The translations under genes were made by a program, and so were the position numbers. Positions 9,547 through 17,735 of a stretch of 38,307 nt of DNA are shown here, in pieces. The notes below the pieces were generated by a model, which did no database searches, was not told the origin of the DNA, and saw only the letters and a program-made list of their open reading frames with translations. Each line of letters opens with the position of its first letter. The first letter of the stretch is position 1. Origin of the DNA: Candidatus Methylomicrobium oryzae (GTDB lineage Bacteria; Pseudomonadota; Gammaproteobacteria; Methylococcales; Methylomonadaceae); contig NZ_JAERVK010000010.1 of the NCBI RefSeq assembly GCF_016745425.1, positions 168,074-206,380 of the forward strand, written 5' to 3'.

Positions 9547-10647
9547 TTAATGGTTTAATTGAGCTAATAAATTGGGTGCGGAGTATTGCCATTCGGGGGT
9601 TTTGAGTTCCCGTCCCGTCATATCGAAAAGCAATCCGAGCAGCCAGTTGCTGCGCACGGTCAATCGGGTCGCTAAAATCGTCGCCTTCACGCTTTTCCTG
9701 GAAATTTTGACTTGCTCGGAGCGGTTGAAGTCGAGGTGACGTTTGATTTTCTTCAACGTCAGTACCGCCATTCCCAACGCCCACAGGCAGAAATTGCGCA
9801 GCCCCGTTTCGTGTGCCGGCAACAACTGCGTATAACGCAACGCATTACGGAGATGACCGTGCGCTATGCCGATCAAGTGTGTCAGGCCTTCCTTATAACT
9901 TGGATCATTTGCGTCCGGCGTCTGTTTTTTCAAATCGAAACCGGTTTCGCGAAATATGTCCTGCGGCAGCCAGCAGACGCCGCGTTCGGCATCGTCCCAG
10001 ATATCTTTCAGGATATTGGTCATTTGCAGGCCCTGGCCAAAAGAGACCGACAAACGCAGAAGCTCGTCCCGGTGCTCGGCGATTGCCGGCGAGTAATGGC
10101 AAAATAATTTGGCCAGCATTTCGCCGACACAGCCCGCAACGTAGTAACAATATTTATCCAGGTCGGCCAGCGTTGCCAGGCCGTGATGCAGATTTTGCGA
10201 CTGGAACGCGGACATGCCTTCCGCCATCGTAGCGACGCATTCGGCGAGCGCATCGATCTGCTCCGGGTCGAACGAGTGGGTGATCTCGATCACGCGCGGC
10301 ATCACATGGATCAGCGTATGTTCGGCGGGCAGGGTTTTATCCGACAGCAAAGGCGCCAGTTCGGCCGCGAACGGTTCGGAATTGAGGCCGGTTTTAACTA
10401 CATCGATGAATTCGGAACAAAAATAACTTTTCTGTTCCGGTGTCAACGAGACTTCGTCTTCGATCGTATCGACGATCCGGCAGAGCAGATAGGCATTGGC
10501 GACCGGTCCGTACAGCGGCGATGGCAGCTGAGGAATGGTCAATGCAAATGTTCTGGACACGCCTTTTAGGAGTTCCGTCTGAAAGGCATCGTCAGGAAGT
10601 TTGCTCAGTGATTTAGGGTCGTTCAAAAAATTTCGATCTTTATTCAT
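9547..10647 (-). CDS. Squalene synthase (farnesyl-diphosphate farnesyltransferase family)
   Basis: Joins two farnesyl diphosphates to presqualene diphosphate and probably reduces this to squalene. The 366-residue protein shows both Asp-rich motifs of the trans-isoprenyl head-to-head family: DTIED at 60-64 and NILKDIWDDAERG with D215, D218, D219. It also has the N-terminal VSRTFALTIPQLP segment. The protein is larger than HpnC or HpnD (usually about 280 residues) and the sequence resembles the one-enzyme squalene synthases, so it may replace the HpnC-HpnD-HpnE set, none of which is in the window. The ATG at 10647 is preferred over a TTG at 10653, because AGGA lies nine bases upstream of it. 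First gene of the minus-strand operon. No C-terminal membrane anchor is obvious. Confidence 0.9.
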   Translation of the reverse strand: MNKDRNFLNDPKSLSKLPDDAFQTELLKGVSRTFALTIPQLPSPLYGPVANAYLLCRIVDTIEDEVSLTPEQKSYFCSEFIDVVKTGLNSEPFAAELAPLLSDKTLPAEHTLIHVMPRVIEITHSFDPEQIDALAECVATMAEGMSAFQSQNLHHGLATLADLDKYCYYVAGCVGEMLAKLFCHYSPAIAEHRDELLRLSVSFGQGLQMTNILKDIWDDAERGVCWLPQDIFRETGFDLKKQTPDANDPSYKEGLTHLIGIAHGHLRNALRYTQLLPAHETGLRNFCLWALGMAVLTLKKIKRHLDFNRSEQVKISRKSVKATILATRLTVRSNWLLGLLFDMTGRELKTPEWQYSAPNLLAQLNH

Positions 10648-10699
10648 AAGCAAGAGTCCTTCGGCCTATTGAATGAGTGGTTCTTTTTCATTGATCGCA

Positions 10700-10728
10700 A
10701 TGATAGCTTGTTTGTTGGCAATTTGCAA
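10700..10728 (-). promoter_or_regulatory. Candidate sigma70 promoter for the squalene synthase operon
   Basis: Read on the minus strand, TTGCAA (10728-10723) and TATCAT (10705-10700) are separated by 17 bp, about 50 bp upstream of the start codon. Found by eye only. Confidence 0.4.
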
Positions 10729-10979
10729 AGTAATGTTGTTTTGTTGCCAATAGGATAGTTGTGGTATTTGGGTGTATATAGAAAACAAATTAAAAACAAA
10801 AAGATACAAGGGTTATTTAAGGAGAAGGAAAGGAAAGAGTAAAGGCGAATTCGTCGTGTAATTCAGATATTTTGTTGCTAAAACTGGAGTCGTTTGGAAA
10901 AAAAGAGTATTCTAGTCACCAAAATGAAACAGACGCTCGTTCAAAGCATTTGCTTTTGAGGTTATTTTACTCGAAAGCG

Positions 10980-11001
10980 GCCATTTTGGCAGTAAAATGG
11001 C
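10980..11001 (+). other. Hairpin in the probable hpnH leader
   Basis: GCCATTTT and AAAATGGC form a perfect 8-bp stem with loop GGCAGT, about 110 bp upstream of the hpnH start. There is no T-run directly after it on the plus strand, so a terminator is not clearly supported; it may be a leader structure or operator dyad. Confidence 0.35.
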
Positions 11002-11111
11002 GGGAATGTTGTTGATATGCAACAGGCGGCGGCGTCCGTATCGGTTTAGGAATCGCGGCTCCGGGAAACGGATTCCGCAATTTTTTTGAATTTCTTTTGG
11101 AGGGTTTTCGC

Positions 11112-12218
11112 GTGGGAGTTCCAATACGTCAACAATTAACAGTAGGCACTTATCTGCTCAAGCAAAAAATCAAAGGCGTGAAAAAATACCCTCTGGTATT
11201 GATGCTGGAACCGCTGTTCCGCTGTAATTTGGCTTGCGCGGGGTGCGGCAAGATCGATTATCCCAACGAAATCCTCGATAAGCGCCTCTCTTATGAAGAG
11301 TGCATGCAGGCGGTCGACGAATGCAATGCGCCGATGGTGTCGATTCCGGGCGGCGAGCCTTTGATTCACAAGGAAATGCCTAAGATCGTCGAAGGCATCA
11401 TTGCGCGCAAGAAATACGTGTATCTGTGCACGAACGCGCTGCTGCTGAAGAAACGGATCGACGATTATAAGCCGTCCCCTTATTTGACTTTCTCGGTGCA
11501 TCTGGATGGCCTGCGCGAGCGCCATGACGCGTCGGTATGCCAGGAAGGCGTGTTCGACCGGGCGGTCGAGGCGATCAAGCTGGCGCTCGGCAAGGGTTTT
11601 CGGGTTACCGTGAACTGTACGCTGTTTCAGGGCGAGAAAGATCACGAGGTGGCCGAGTTTCTCGATTACGTGATGGAGCTGGGCGTCGAAGGCGTTACGA
11701 TTGCGCCGGGTTTCAGCTATGAGCGCGCGCCGAGACAGGATGTTTTCATCAAGGGGAAGGAAGTTAAGGAATTGTTCCGGGGTATTTTCCGGATCGGCAA
11801 AGAAAAGAAACGCAAATGGAAATTGAACCATTCCGGATTGTACCTGGATTACTTGGCCGGTAATCAAAGCTACAACTGCACCCCTTGGGGCAATCCGACC
11901 CGCAACGTATTCGGCTGGCAGAAGCCTTGCTACCTGTTGGCGGATGAAGGCTACACCTCCAGTTTCAAGGAATTGATCGAAACCACTCCATGGGAGAAAT
12001 ACGGTACGGTAAATAACCCGAAATGCGCCAATTGCATGGCTCATTGCGGTTATGAGGCGACTGCGGTTGAAGATATGCTGAAGAATCCGTTAAAGGGAAT
12101 TTTGACCGCAATCAAAGGTCCTAAAACCAGCGGTGAAATGGTGCCGGAAGCGGCTCCGGTCTATGCGGAAGTCAAGCCGCAGGCGACTTTTTCCGGTATT
12201 CCGATCAGAGTGGAATAG
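11112..12218 (+). CDS. hpnH: Hopanoid biosynthesis radical SAM protein HpnH (adenosylhopane synthase)
   Basis: Joins the 5'-deoxyadenosyl group to diploptene to give adenosylhopane, the first step of side-chain extension. The 368-residue protein has the radical SAM motif CNLACAGC (C38, C42, C45), which binds the 4Fe-4S cluster, the SIPGGEPLIH segment, and further cysteines in a C-terminal region (CANCMAHCGY). The GTG at 11112 is chosen because GGAGGG lies eight bases upstream and the resulting start, MGVPIRQQL, matches how the family begins; a TTG at 11097 would overlap this ribosome binding site. Transcribed away from the shc operon. Its product is the substrate of HpnG. Confidence 0.96.
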   Translation: MGVPIRQQLTVGTYLLKQKIKGVKKYPLVLMLEPLFRCNLACAGCGKIDYPNEILDKRLSYEECMQAVDECNAPMVSIPGGEPLIHKEMPKIVEGIIARKKYVYLCTNALLLKKRIDDYKPSPYLTFSVHLDGLRERHDASVCQEGVFDRAVEAIKLALGKGFRVTVNCTLFQGEKDHEVAEFLDYVMELGVEGVTIAPGFSYERAPRQDVFIKGKEVKELFRGIFRIGKEKKRKWKLNHSGLYLDYLAGNQSYNCTPWGNPTRNVFGWQKPCYLLADEGYTSSFKELIETTPWEKYGTVNNPKCANCMAHCGYEATAVEDMLKNPLKGILTAIKGPKTSGEMVPEAAPVYAEVKPQATFSGIPIRVE

Positions 12219-12324
12219 CTGTAAGCCTATCCGGTACAGCGGCTGTCGAAGAGGGTAAAAAATTTCATCGAATTTTATCCGCTTACTTAAATATAAAGGC
12301 TTACTCCTTATAATCGATCGTTTG

Positions 12325-12366
12325 ACGGCCAACGGGCGGTGCAGTTTTGCCCCGCCCGTTGGCCGT
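12325..12366 (+). other. Perfect 15-bp hairpin between hpnH and hpnM
   Basis: ACGGCCAACGGGCGG (12325-12339) pairs perfectly with 12352-12366 around a 12-nt loop. It lies ~107 bp after hpnH and ends 36 bp before the next start codon. The following bases (TGTTACAG) are not a proper T-run. It could be a terminator or attenuator of hpnH transcription, or a structure that stabilises the downstream mRNA. Confidence 0.6.
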
Positions 12367-12402
12367 TGTTACAGTTTAATTTGTTTAAATCGGGATTTCA
12401 AA

Positions 12403-13023
12403 ATGATGACAGCAAAACAATCAAAATGGATAGCTGTGCTTGTGCTCTTGCTGCTGGCGCCGATTAGCACGTTTGCCGGAGCGGCAGGGGGAATGAGTGC
12501 CAGAGCGGTTGTGGAAAAGTTTCAGTCCGAGTTGATCGAGGTAATGAAAAACGGCAAAACGCTCGGCTATGCAGGACGATATGATAAACTGGCCAAACCG
12601 GTATCCGAAAGCCATGATCTGGTCAAGATTGCCCGCGTAGTGGTTGGCAAGGAATGGGAAAAGCTGACTACTGAGCAGCAGGATAAGCTGGTCGATGTGT
12701 TCAGCAAGTTGAGCATCGCGTCTTATGCGCATAATTTCAAGGAGTATGGCGGCGAGTCGTTCGTTTTCGAATCCGAAGAGCAAACGGCGCGCGGCGGCGT
12801 TGTTGTGCATTACCTCTTCAAAGTGCCGGGCGAAAAGTCGCATAAATTCGACTACTGGCTGAAAGAAAAAGGCGACAGCTGGCGCATCATTAATATCATT
12901 GCCGATGGCGTGAGTGATCTGGCATTGAGAAGATCAGAATACACTACGATCCTGCAGCGGGAAGGTTTCGATGCCTTAATCGCGAAAATCAACGAAAAGA
13001 TAGATAATTATTCAAAGTCATAA
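12403..13023 (+). CDS. hpnM: HpnM/MlaC-type periplasmic lipid-transport protein
   Basis: Exported protein of 206 residues with a signal peptide (residues ~1-25, ending near FAGAAGG) followed by a Ttg2D/MlaC-like domain: ARAVVEKFQSELIEVMKNG, then LVKIARVVVGKEWEKLTTEQQDKLVDVF (split here by memory of family layout), and a late YWLKEKGDSWRIINIIADGVS segment. MlaC proteins ferry phospholipids between the outer and inner membranes; the HpnM branch is found with hopanoid genes. I chose ATG 12403; the open frame extends upstream without family character. It is 4 bp from mlaA, so the two are one operon, and it lies downstream of hpnH. Lipid specificity cannot be read from the sequence. Confidence 0.85.
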   Translation: MMTAKQSKWIAVLVLLLLAPISTFAGAAGGMSARAVVEKFQSELIEVMKNGKTLGYAGRYDKLAKPVSESHDLVKIARVVVGKEWEKLTTEQQDKLVDVFSKLSIASYAHNFKEYGGESFVFESEEQTARGGVVVHYLFKVPGEKSHKFDYWLKEKGDSWRIINIIADGVSDLALRRSEYTTILQREGFDALIAKINEKIDNYSKS

Positions 13024-13027
13024 TTCC

Positions 13028-14167
13028 ATGGTCATCAATAAAGCAATTGGCAGCTTTTGCTCCCGCAGACTTTTACCTGTTTTTCCCGCATCGTTTGTTT
13101 TGGGTGTCGCGCTAGCGTTGACCGGCTGCGCTTCGACCGGCGAAAAGACCTCACCCACAGCGAATGCTGCACCTTCCAATCCTGTCGATCCTTACGAGAA
13201 TCTCAACCGCAAGGTTTTCGCCTTCAACGACAAGGTTGATAATTATGTGGCCGAACCGATTGCAAATGCTTACAAATGGGCGACTCCGCAATTTATGCAG
13301 ACCGGGGTGTCGAATTTTTTCACAAACCTGAAAAACATCAATGTTGTGCTGAATGACCTGATGCAGGCCAAGTTTCAACAAAGCGCGCAAGATACGGGAC
13401 GATTCCTGATCAATACGACTGCCGGCGTCGGCGGCCTGCTCGATGTTGCCCAATATGCAGGGCTCGAGCAAAACGATGAGGATTTCGAGCAAACTCTGGC
13501 TGTTTGGGGTGTACCTCAAGGTTCCTATCTGGTGATTCCTTTCCTCGGGCCGTCGACCGCGCGCGGCATCCCGGGCTCGGTATTCGATACCGCCGCGAAC
13601 CCGGCTACTTATGTCGGCATGCCTGTACAGCTGGTACAGATGCTGAGCGCACGTGCGAACGCGGAAGGCGCATTGAAATTCATCGATGAAGCCGCGCTCG
13701 ATCCTTATGTGTTTACCCGCGAATCGTTCCTGCAATGGCGACAGAATCTGGCGACCGACGGCAAATCCGAAACAAAGAACGATCTGGTTGATTTCGAAGA
13801 CGATTTGCTCGAGGATGCGGCAAAGCCTGTCGATGGCGAAAAGCCGCAGGCGAATGTGTCAGATGCTAAGCCCGCTGAGGCTCAAGAGCCTTTTAAGCCT
13901 GAGGAGGGCAAAGCCGCTGCACCTGAGGTTCATAGTGCAATCAGCGTTGAGCCTTCGGCTCAGCGCGTTGCCGCTGCGCCGTCAGCTGCGGTAGAGGCTT
14001 CTTCGCCAGTCGCGGCGGCTTCTGCCTCGGTAAACCGGGCTGCCGGCGAACAGGGTGCCGCCTATCTCGATGCGAAAACCAAATACGAGCAGGCCCGCCT
14101 CGAGTATCAATTGGCAAAAGCCGAAGCAGCGAAGAAAAAGTCGCGGAAAGTCCGTAAATTGAAGTAA
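13028..14167 (+). CDS. mlaA: MlaA (VacJ)-family outer-membrane lipoprotein with long C-terminal extension
   Basis: Outer-membrane lipoprotein that removes misplaced phospholipids from the outer leaflet as partner of MlaC. A signal peptide ends with the lipobox LTGC, so Cys34 would be the lipidated residue. The MlaA domain (about 45-255) has NPVDPYENLNRKVFAFND, the GVGGLLDVAQYAGL region and the hallmark FGTWGVPQGPY-like segment seen here as LAVWGVPQGSYLVIPFLGPS. Usual family members have about 230-260 residues; this one has 379. The extra ~120 residues are rich in Ala, Pro, Glu and Ser and end in a charged helical stretch (TKYEQARLEYQLAKAEAAKK), probably coiled coil. Start ATG 13028 has no clear ribosome binding site, so coupling to hpnM is likely. 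Confidence 0.92.
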   Translation: MVINKAIGSFCSRRLLPVFPASFVLGVALALTGCASTGEKTSPTANAAPSNPVDPYENLNRKVFAFNDKVDNYVAEPIANAYKWATPQFMQTGVSNFFTNLKNINVVLNDLMQAKFQQSAQDTGRFLINTTAGVGGLLDVAQYAGLEQNDEDFEQTLAVWGVPQGSYLVIPFLGPSTARGIPGSVFDTAANPATYVGMPVQLVQMLSARANAEGALKFIDEAALDPYVFTRESFLQWRQNLATDGKSETKNDLVDFEDDLLEDAAKPVDGEKPQANVSDAKPAEAQEPFKPEEGKAAAPEVHSAISVEPSAQRVAAAPSAAVEASSPVAAASASVNRAAGEQGAAYLDAKTKYEQARLEYQLAKAEAAKKKSRKVRKLK

Positions 14168-14180
14168 TCGTATACCTTTT

Positions 14181-14223
14181 GCTCAATCCTTGGAGGATTG
14201 AGCATCGTTTCCTACGGAACGAT
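14181..14223. terminator. Two adjacent hairpins between convergent mlaA and apt
   Basis: The first hairpin is a perfect 10-bp stem (14181-14190 with 14194-14203, loop TGG), and the second is 14204-14211 with 14216-14223 (7 of 8 canonical pairs plus a G-U). They lie between two converging stop codons and probably act as a bidirectional terminator, although T-runs are short. Confidence 0.55.
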
Positions 14224-14739
14224 TCAAAAATGCAACAGGCTATGGACTCGATAGCCTTCAAGTTTTTCTCTGCCGTTCAAAAAATCCAGCTCCACCACAA
14301 AAGCGCACGCGACAATTTCGGCGCCGAGCTTCTCGATCAGTTCGCAACTGGCTTTGGCGGTTCCGCCAGTCGCCAATAAATCATCGATCAACAGCACCTT
14401 GTCGTTCGCTTCGAATGCGTCGATATGTGCTTCAAGCCCCGCCGATCCATACTCCAGGTCGTACGAGACGCTTTGCACGTCATAGGGCAGTTTACCGGGC
14501 TTTCTGAGTGGAACGAAGGGCAATCCCATTTCCCAAGCTACCAGGGAACCGAAAATAAACCCCCTCGCTTCCATTCCCGCAATCGCGGTGATCTGGCTGC
14601 CCAGAAAAGGTTCCATCAGTTGATGGACAGACAGTTTCAAGGCCGCCGGATCTTTAACCAGCGGCGTGATGTCCTTGAACAGGATGCCGGGTTTCGGAAA
14701 ATCGGGAATATTTCGGATTTTGTTGATCAAACGGTCCAT
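14224..14739 (-). CDS. apt: Adenine phosphoribosyltransferase
   Basis: Salvages adenine to AMP using PRPP in the cytoplasm. The 171-residue protein has the PRPP-binding motif VLLIDDLLATGGTA and the family features IPDFPKPGILFKDITPL near the N-terminus and AGMEARGFIFGSLVA in the middle. Length is typical. It is transcribed alone, converging on mlaA and placed downstream of the dxs-2 terminator. Salvage of the adenine released by HpnG is a plausible local reason for its position between hopanoid and isoprenoid genes, but that is inference. Confidence 0.95.
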   Translation of the reverse strand: MDRLINKIRNIPDFPKPGILFKDITPLVKDPAALKLSVHQLMEPFLGSQITAIAGMEARGFIFGSLVAWEMGLPFVPLRKPGKLPYDVQSVSYDLEYGSAGLEAHIDAFEANDKVLLIDDLLATGGTAKASCELIEKLGAEIVACAFVVELDFLNGREKLEGYRVHSLLHF

Positions 14740-14765
14740 GGATCGGGAATTCAGCTGGGGTTAAA

Positions 14766-14795
14766 TAAAAAGGCGGGTTGCCGAGACGGCAACCC
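14766..14795 (-). terminator. Intrinsic terminator of the xseB-ispA-dxs operon
   Basis: GGGTTGCC pairs with GGCAACCC (14775-14782 with 14788-14795, loop 5 nt). On the minus strand it is followed by GCCTTTTTATTT. It lies 17 bp after the dxs-2 stop codon. Confidence 0.85.
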
Positions 14796-14812
14796 TAATC
14801 TTAGGAATGCTT

Positions 14813-16708
14813 TCAGACCGCGACGTCAAGTTCTTCTCGGGCCAATTCGGGGCAGAATGCTTCGATGCGGTTGGCGATGCCCTGGGCATCGAGGCCGCAG
14901 AGGGCGAGCAGTTCCTCGCGGGTGCCCTGTTCGACGAAGGCGTCGGGGAGGCCCAGGTTCAAGACCGGCATCAGGATGCGCTGGGCCTGCAGGAACTGGT
15001 TCACCGCACTGCCGGCCCCGCCCGCGAGCACGTTCTCCTCGACCGTGACCAGGATTTCATGGCTGTCGGCGAGCTCGCGGATCAAGGCTGCATCGAGCGG
15101 CTTCACAAAGCGCATGTTGGCGACCGTGGCGCCGAACTGCTCGGCCGCCTGGAGCGCCGGGGCGACCAGGCTGCCCCAGGCGAGGATCGCGATCTTGCTG
15201 CCCTGGCGGCGGATCTCGCCCTTGCCGAGCGGCAAGGCGGTCATCGTCTGCTCGACCGCCACCCCCGGCCCTTTGCCGCGCGGGTAGCGGACCGTGGCCG
15301 GGCCGTCATGGAGGAAGCCGGTGTAGAGCATCTGCCGGCACTCGTTCTCGTCGGCCGGCGCCATCACCACCAGGTTCGGTACGCAGCTGAGGTAGCTGAA
15401 ATCGAAGCTGCCGGCATGGGTCGGCCCATCGGGTCCGACCAAGCCTGCCCGGTCCAGCGCGAACAAGACGTCCAGGTTTTGGATCGCCACGTCATGGATC
15501 AGCTGGTCGTAGGCCCGCTGCAGAAAGGTCGAATAGATCGCCACCACCGGCTTGGCGCCCTGGCAGGCCTGGCCCGCAGCCAGGGTCACCGCATGCTGCT
15601 CGGCGATCGCGACATCGAAATACCGGTCCGGGAAGCGTTCGGAGAACTTGACCAGCCCGGAGCCCTCGCGCATGGCCGGGGTGATGCCCAAGAGGCGCTC
15701 GTCCTGTTCGGCCATGTCGCAGAGCCAGCGGCCGAACACTTCGGTATAGGTCGGGTGCGGGGAGGGGGCCGACTTGGGCAGCGAGTCCTGGCGGGGATCG
15801 AAGGCGGGCACGCCATGGTAGGCCAAAGGATCCTTCTCGGCCGGGGCATAGCCCTTGCCTTTCTTGGTGACGATGTGCAGGAGGCGGGGGCCGGGCATCG
15901 CCTTCAGGTTCTCCAGGGTCGGAATCAAGACGTCCAGGTCATGGCCGTCGATGGGACCGATGTAGTTGAAGCCGAGCTCCTCGAACAAGGTCCCCGGCAC
16001 CACCATGCCTTTAATGTGCGATTCGGTGCGGCGCGCGAGTTCCCAAACGGTCGGCATGCTGCTGAGCACCTTTTTACTCTCTTCCCAGGCTGACACGTAA
16101 AGCCGGCTGGACAGGATTTTGGCTAGGTAATTATTCATCGCCCCGACGTTCGGCGAGATCGACATCTCGTTGTCGTTCAGAATCACCAACACATTCGCAT
16201 CCAGGGCCCCGGCATGGTTCATGGCCTCGTAGGCCATCCCGCCGGTGATGCTGCCGTCGCCGATGATCGCCACCATCTGTTTGTGCTCGCCATTCCGGGC
16301 GGCCGCGATCGCCATGCCCAGGGCGGCGCTGATCGAAGTGCTGGAATGGCCGACCCCGAAGGCGTCGTACTCGCTCTCGCTCCGGGACGGGAACGCGGCG
16401 ATGCCGCCGAAGGTGCGGATCGTGGTCATGCGGCCTTTGCGGCCGGTCAGGATCTTGTGCGGGTAGGCCTGGTGGCCGACGTCCCAGACCAGTTGGTCCT
16501 CGGGGGTATTGAACACGTAGTGCAGCGCCACGGTCAGCTCGACCGTGCCGAGCCCGGCCGCGAAGTGGCCGCCGGAGACGCTGACCGTGTGGGTCAGGTA
16601 CTCCCGCAACTCCTTGGCGAGCGGCTTGAGCTGACTTTTTTTCAGTTTACGTAGATCGGCGGGGAGATCAATGGTGTCTAAGATAGGGTAGTGGCCTGAA
16701 TAATTCAT
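14813..16708 (-). CDS. dxs: 1-deoxy-D-xylulose-5-phosphate synthase, copy 2 (in xseB-ispA operon)
   Basis: Same enzyme as the copy at 1477-3339, here 631 residues and in the usual gammaproteobacterial order xseB-ispA-dxs, so this is the likely ancestral locus. ATG 16708 ([10 protein letters not shown]) is chosen over an in-frame start at 16786, because it aligns with the start of copy 1 and has AAGGA upstream (spacing rather long). Core residues 29 to about 610 are identical to copy 1 as far as I can see except for one Thr/Ala change near the C-terminus. The first 28 residues differ at about half of the positions, and the C-terminus ends in [11 protein letters not shown] instead of TG. The DNA changes abruptly at 14860 and 16634, as after gene conversion. 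Confidence 0.96.
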   Translation of the reverse strand: MNYSGHYPILDTIDLPADLRKLKKSQLKPLAKELREYLTHTVSVSGGHFAAGLGTVELTVALHYVFNTPEDQLVWDVGHQAYPHKILTGRKGRMTTIRTFGGIAAFPSRSESEYDAFGVGHSSTSISAALGMAIAAARNGEHKQMVAIIGDGSITGGMAYEAMNHAGALDANVLVILNDNEMSISPNVGAMNNYLAKILSSRLYVSAWEESKKVLSSMPTVWELARRTESHIKGMVVPGTLFEELGFNYIGPIDGHDLDVLIPTLENLKAMPGPRLLHIVTKKGKGYAPAEKDPLAYHGVPAFDPRQDSLPKSAPSPHPTYTEVFGRWLCDMAEQDERLLGITPAMREGSGLVKFSERFPDRYFDVAIAEQHAVTLAAGQACQGAKPVVAIYSTFLQRAYDQLIHDVAIQNLDVLFALDRAGLVGPDGPTHAGSFDFSYLSCVPNLVVMAPADENECRQMLYTGFLHDGPATVRYPRGKGPGVAVEQTMTALPLGKGEIRRQGSKIAILAWGSLVAPALQAAEQFGATVANMRFVKPLDAALIRELADSHEILVTVEENVLAGGAGSAVNQFLQAQRILMPVLNLGLPDAFVEQGTREELLALCGLDAQGIANRIEAFCPELAREELDVAV

Positions 16709-16838
16709 CTTTAACTCGATTCCTTGCGGGGTCAATGCGCGGTCCTTACGGCAGCGCGCTGGTCCGCGTGTTCCCGGAAGGAACACGAAGATGGCCTTGC
16801 GATTATCCGATTTAATTCCTTAGCAATCAAGTTGGGAA
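16709..16838 (-). other. ispA-dxs spacer with hairpin
   Basis: The 130-bp spacer contains a perfect 8-bp stem, CGTGTTCC with GGAACACG (16767-16774, 16780-16787). There is no T-run directly after it on the minus strand. It may be a processing or attenuation structure between ispA and dxs; no gene is supported. Confidence 0.35.
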
Positions 16839-17735
16839 TTAGTGATTCCGCTCAATAATATAAAGGGATAAATCGCGGAGTAGATCGGCTTCGCTGCCGA
16901 AAATGCTCAGACTGTCGAGCGCTTTTTCGTGCAGTTCCTGGGCTTTTTGTTTGGCGCCGGCCAGTCCCAGCAAGGCCGGATAGGTCGGTTTGTCATTGTC
17001 CTTGTCCTTGCCCTGGGTCTTGCCGAGCGTGGCGGTATCGCTCTCTTCGTCGAGGATGTCGTCCTTGACCTGGAACGAGAGGCCGATGCATTTGGCATAC
17101 TGGTCGAGCTTGGCGGCGACGGAAGGATCGATGTCGGATTCGGTCAGCGTTGCCAGATTCACACTCGCCCGGATCAACGCACCGGTTTTGTGGATGTGCA
17201 TGTTTTCGAGTTCGGGCAGATTCAGCTTAGTGCCGACCGAGGCGAGGTCGATCGCCTGGCCGCCGACCATCCCCAGTGAGCCGCTGGCCCGGGCTAATGT
17301 GGTGATCATTTTGATCCGGTTTTCGGGTGTAGCCTGGATCGTCGGATCGTGCGCCAGGACTTCGAAGGCGAGCGCCTGCAGCGCGTCGCCGGTCAAAATC
17401 GCGGTTGCCTCGTCGAAAGCGACGTGGCAGGTCGGTTTTCCCCGACGTAAGTCATCGTCGTCCATCGCCGGCAAGTCGTCGTGGATCAGCGAATACACAT
17501 GGATGAATTCGACCGCGCACGCCGGGCCGTCGAGCGCTTCCGGAGCAATTCCCAGCGTTTTGCCGGTGCAGTAGGTCAGCAGCGGACGCATCCGTTTGCC
17601 GCCGTCCAATACGCAATAGCGCATTGCCTGGTGCAGCTTCTGCGGCAGAATGTTTTCGCCCGGCAGGCGCGCTTCGAGCGCCCGTTCGACGCGGTTTTGG
17701 CATAAGCTAAGGTATTCTTTTAACGCATTACTCAT
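16839..17735 (-). CDS. ispA: Geranyl/farnesyl diphosphate synthase
   Basis: Condenses DMAPP/IPP stepwise to farnesyl diphosphate, the substrate of squalene synthase. The 298-residue protein has the first Asp-rich motif DDLPAMD at 86-92, followed by [11 protein letters not shown], and the second, DDILD, at 225-229 (in [11 protein letters not shown]). The GGKRMRPLL segment (45-53) binds the substrate diphosphate. Length is typical for short-chain IspA. It overlaps the end of xseB by 8 bp and is followed by dxs after a 130-bp spacer. Confidence 0.97.
   Translation of the reverse strand: MSNALKEYLSLCQNRVERALEARLPGENILPQKLHQAMRYCVLDGGKRMRPLLTYCTGKTLGIAPEALDGPACAVEFIHVYSLIHDDLPAMDDDDLRRGKPTCHVAFDEATAILTGDALQALAFEVLAHDPTIQATPENRIKMITTLARASGSLGMVGGQAIDLASVGTKLNLPELENMHIHKTGALIRASVNLATLTESDIDPSVAAKLDQYAKCIGLSFQVKDDILDEESDTATLGKTQGKDKDNDKPTYPALLGLAGAKQKAQELHEKALDSLSIFGSEADLLRDLSLYIIERNH

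Larger units (their letters stand above)
10648..11111. other. Divergent AT-rich regulatory region between squalene synthase and hpnH
   Basis: This 464-bp stretch has no supported gene; a 70-codon minus-strand frame within it has no family character. It should hold promoters for both hopanoid operons. I see a minus-strand promoter candidate (10700-10728), an 8-bp perfect hairpin (10980-11001) in the probable hpnH leader, and a spaced TTGGCAA/TTGCCAA inverted pair (10715-10721, 10744-10750). Base composition is clearly more AT-rich than the flanking genes. Confidence 0.6.

Noticed and set aside
10912-11124. 70-codon minus-strand frame upstream of hpnH
   Set aside because: No ribosome binding site or domain; it crosses the hpnH start region and is AT-rich intergenic sequence.
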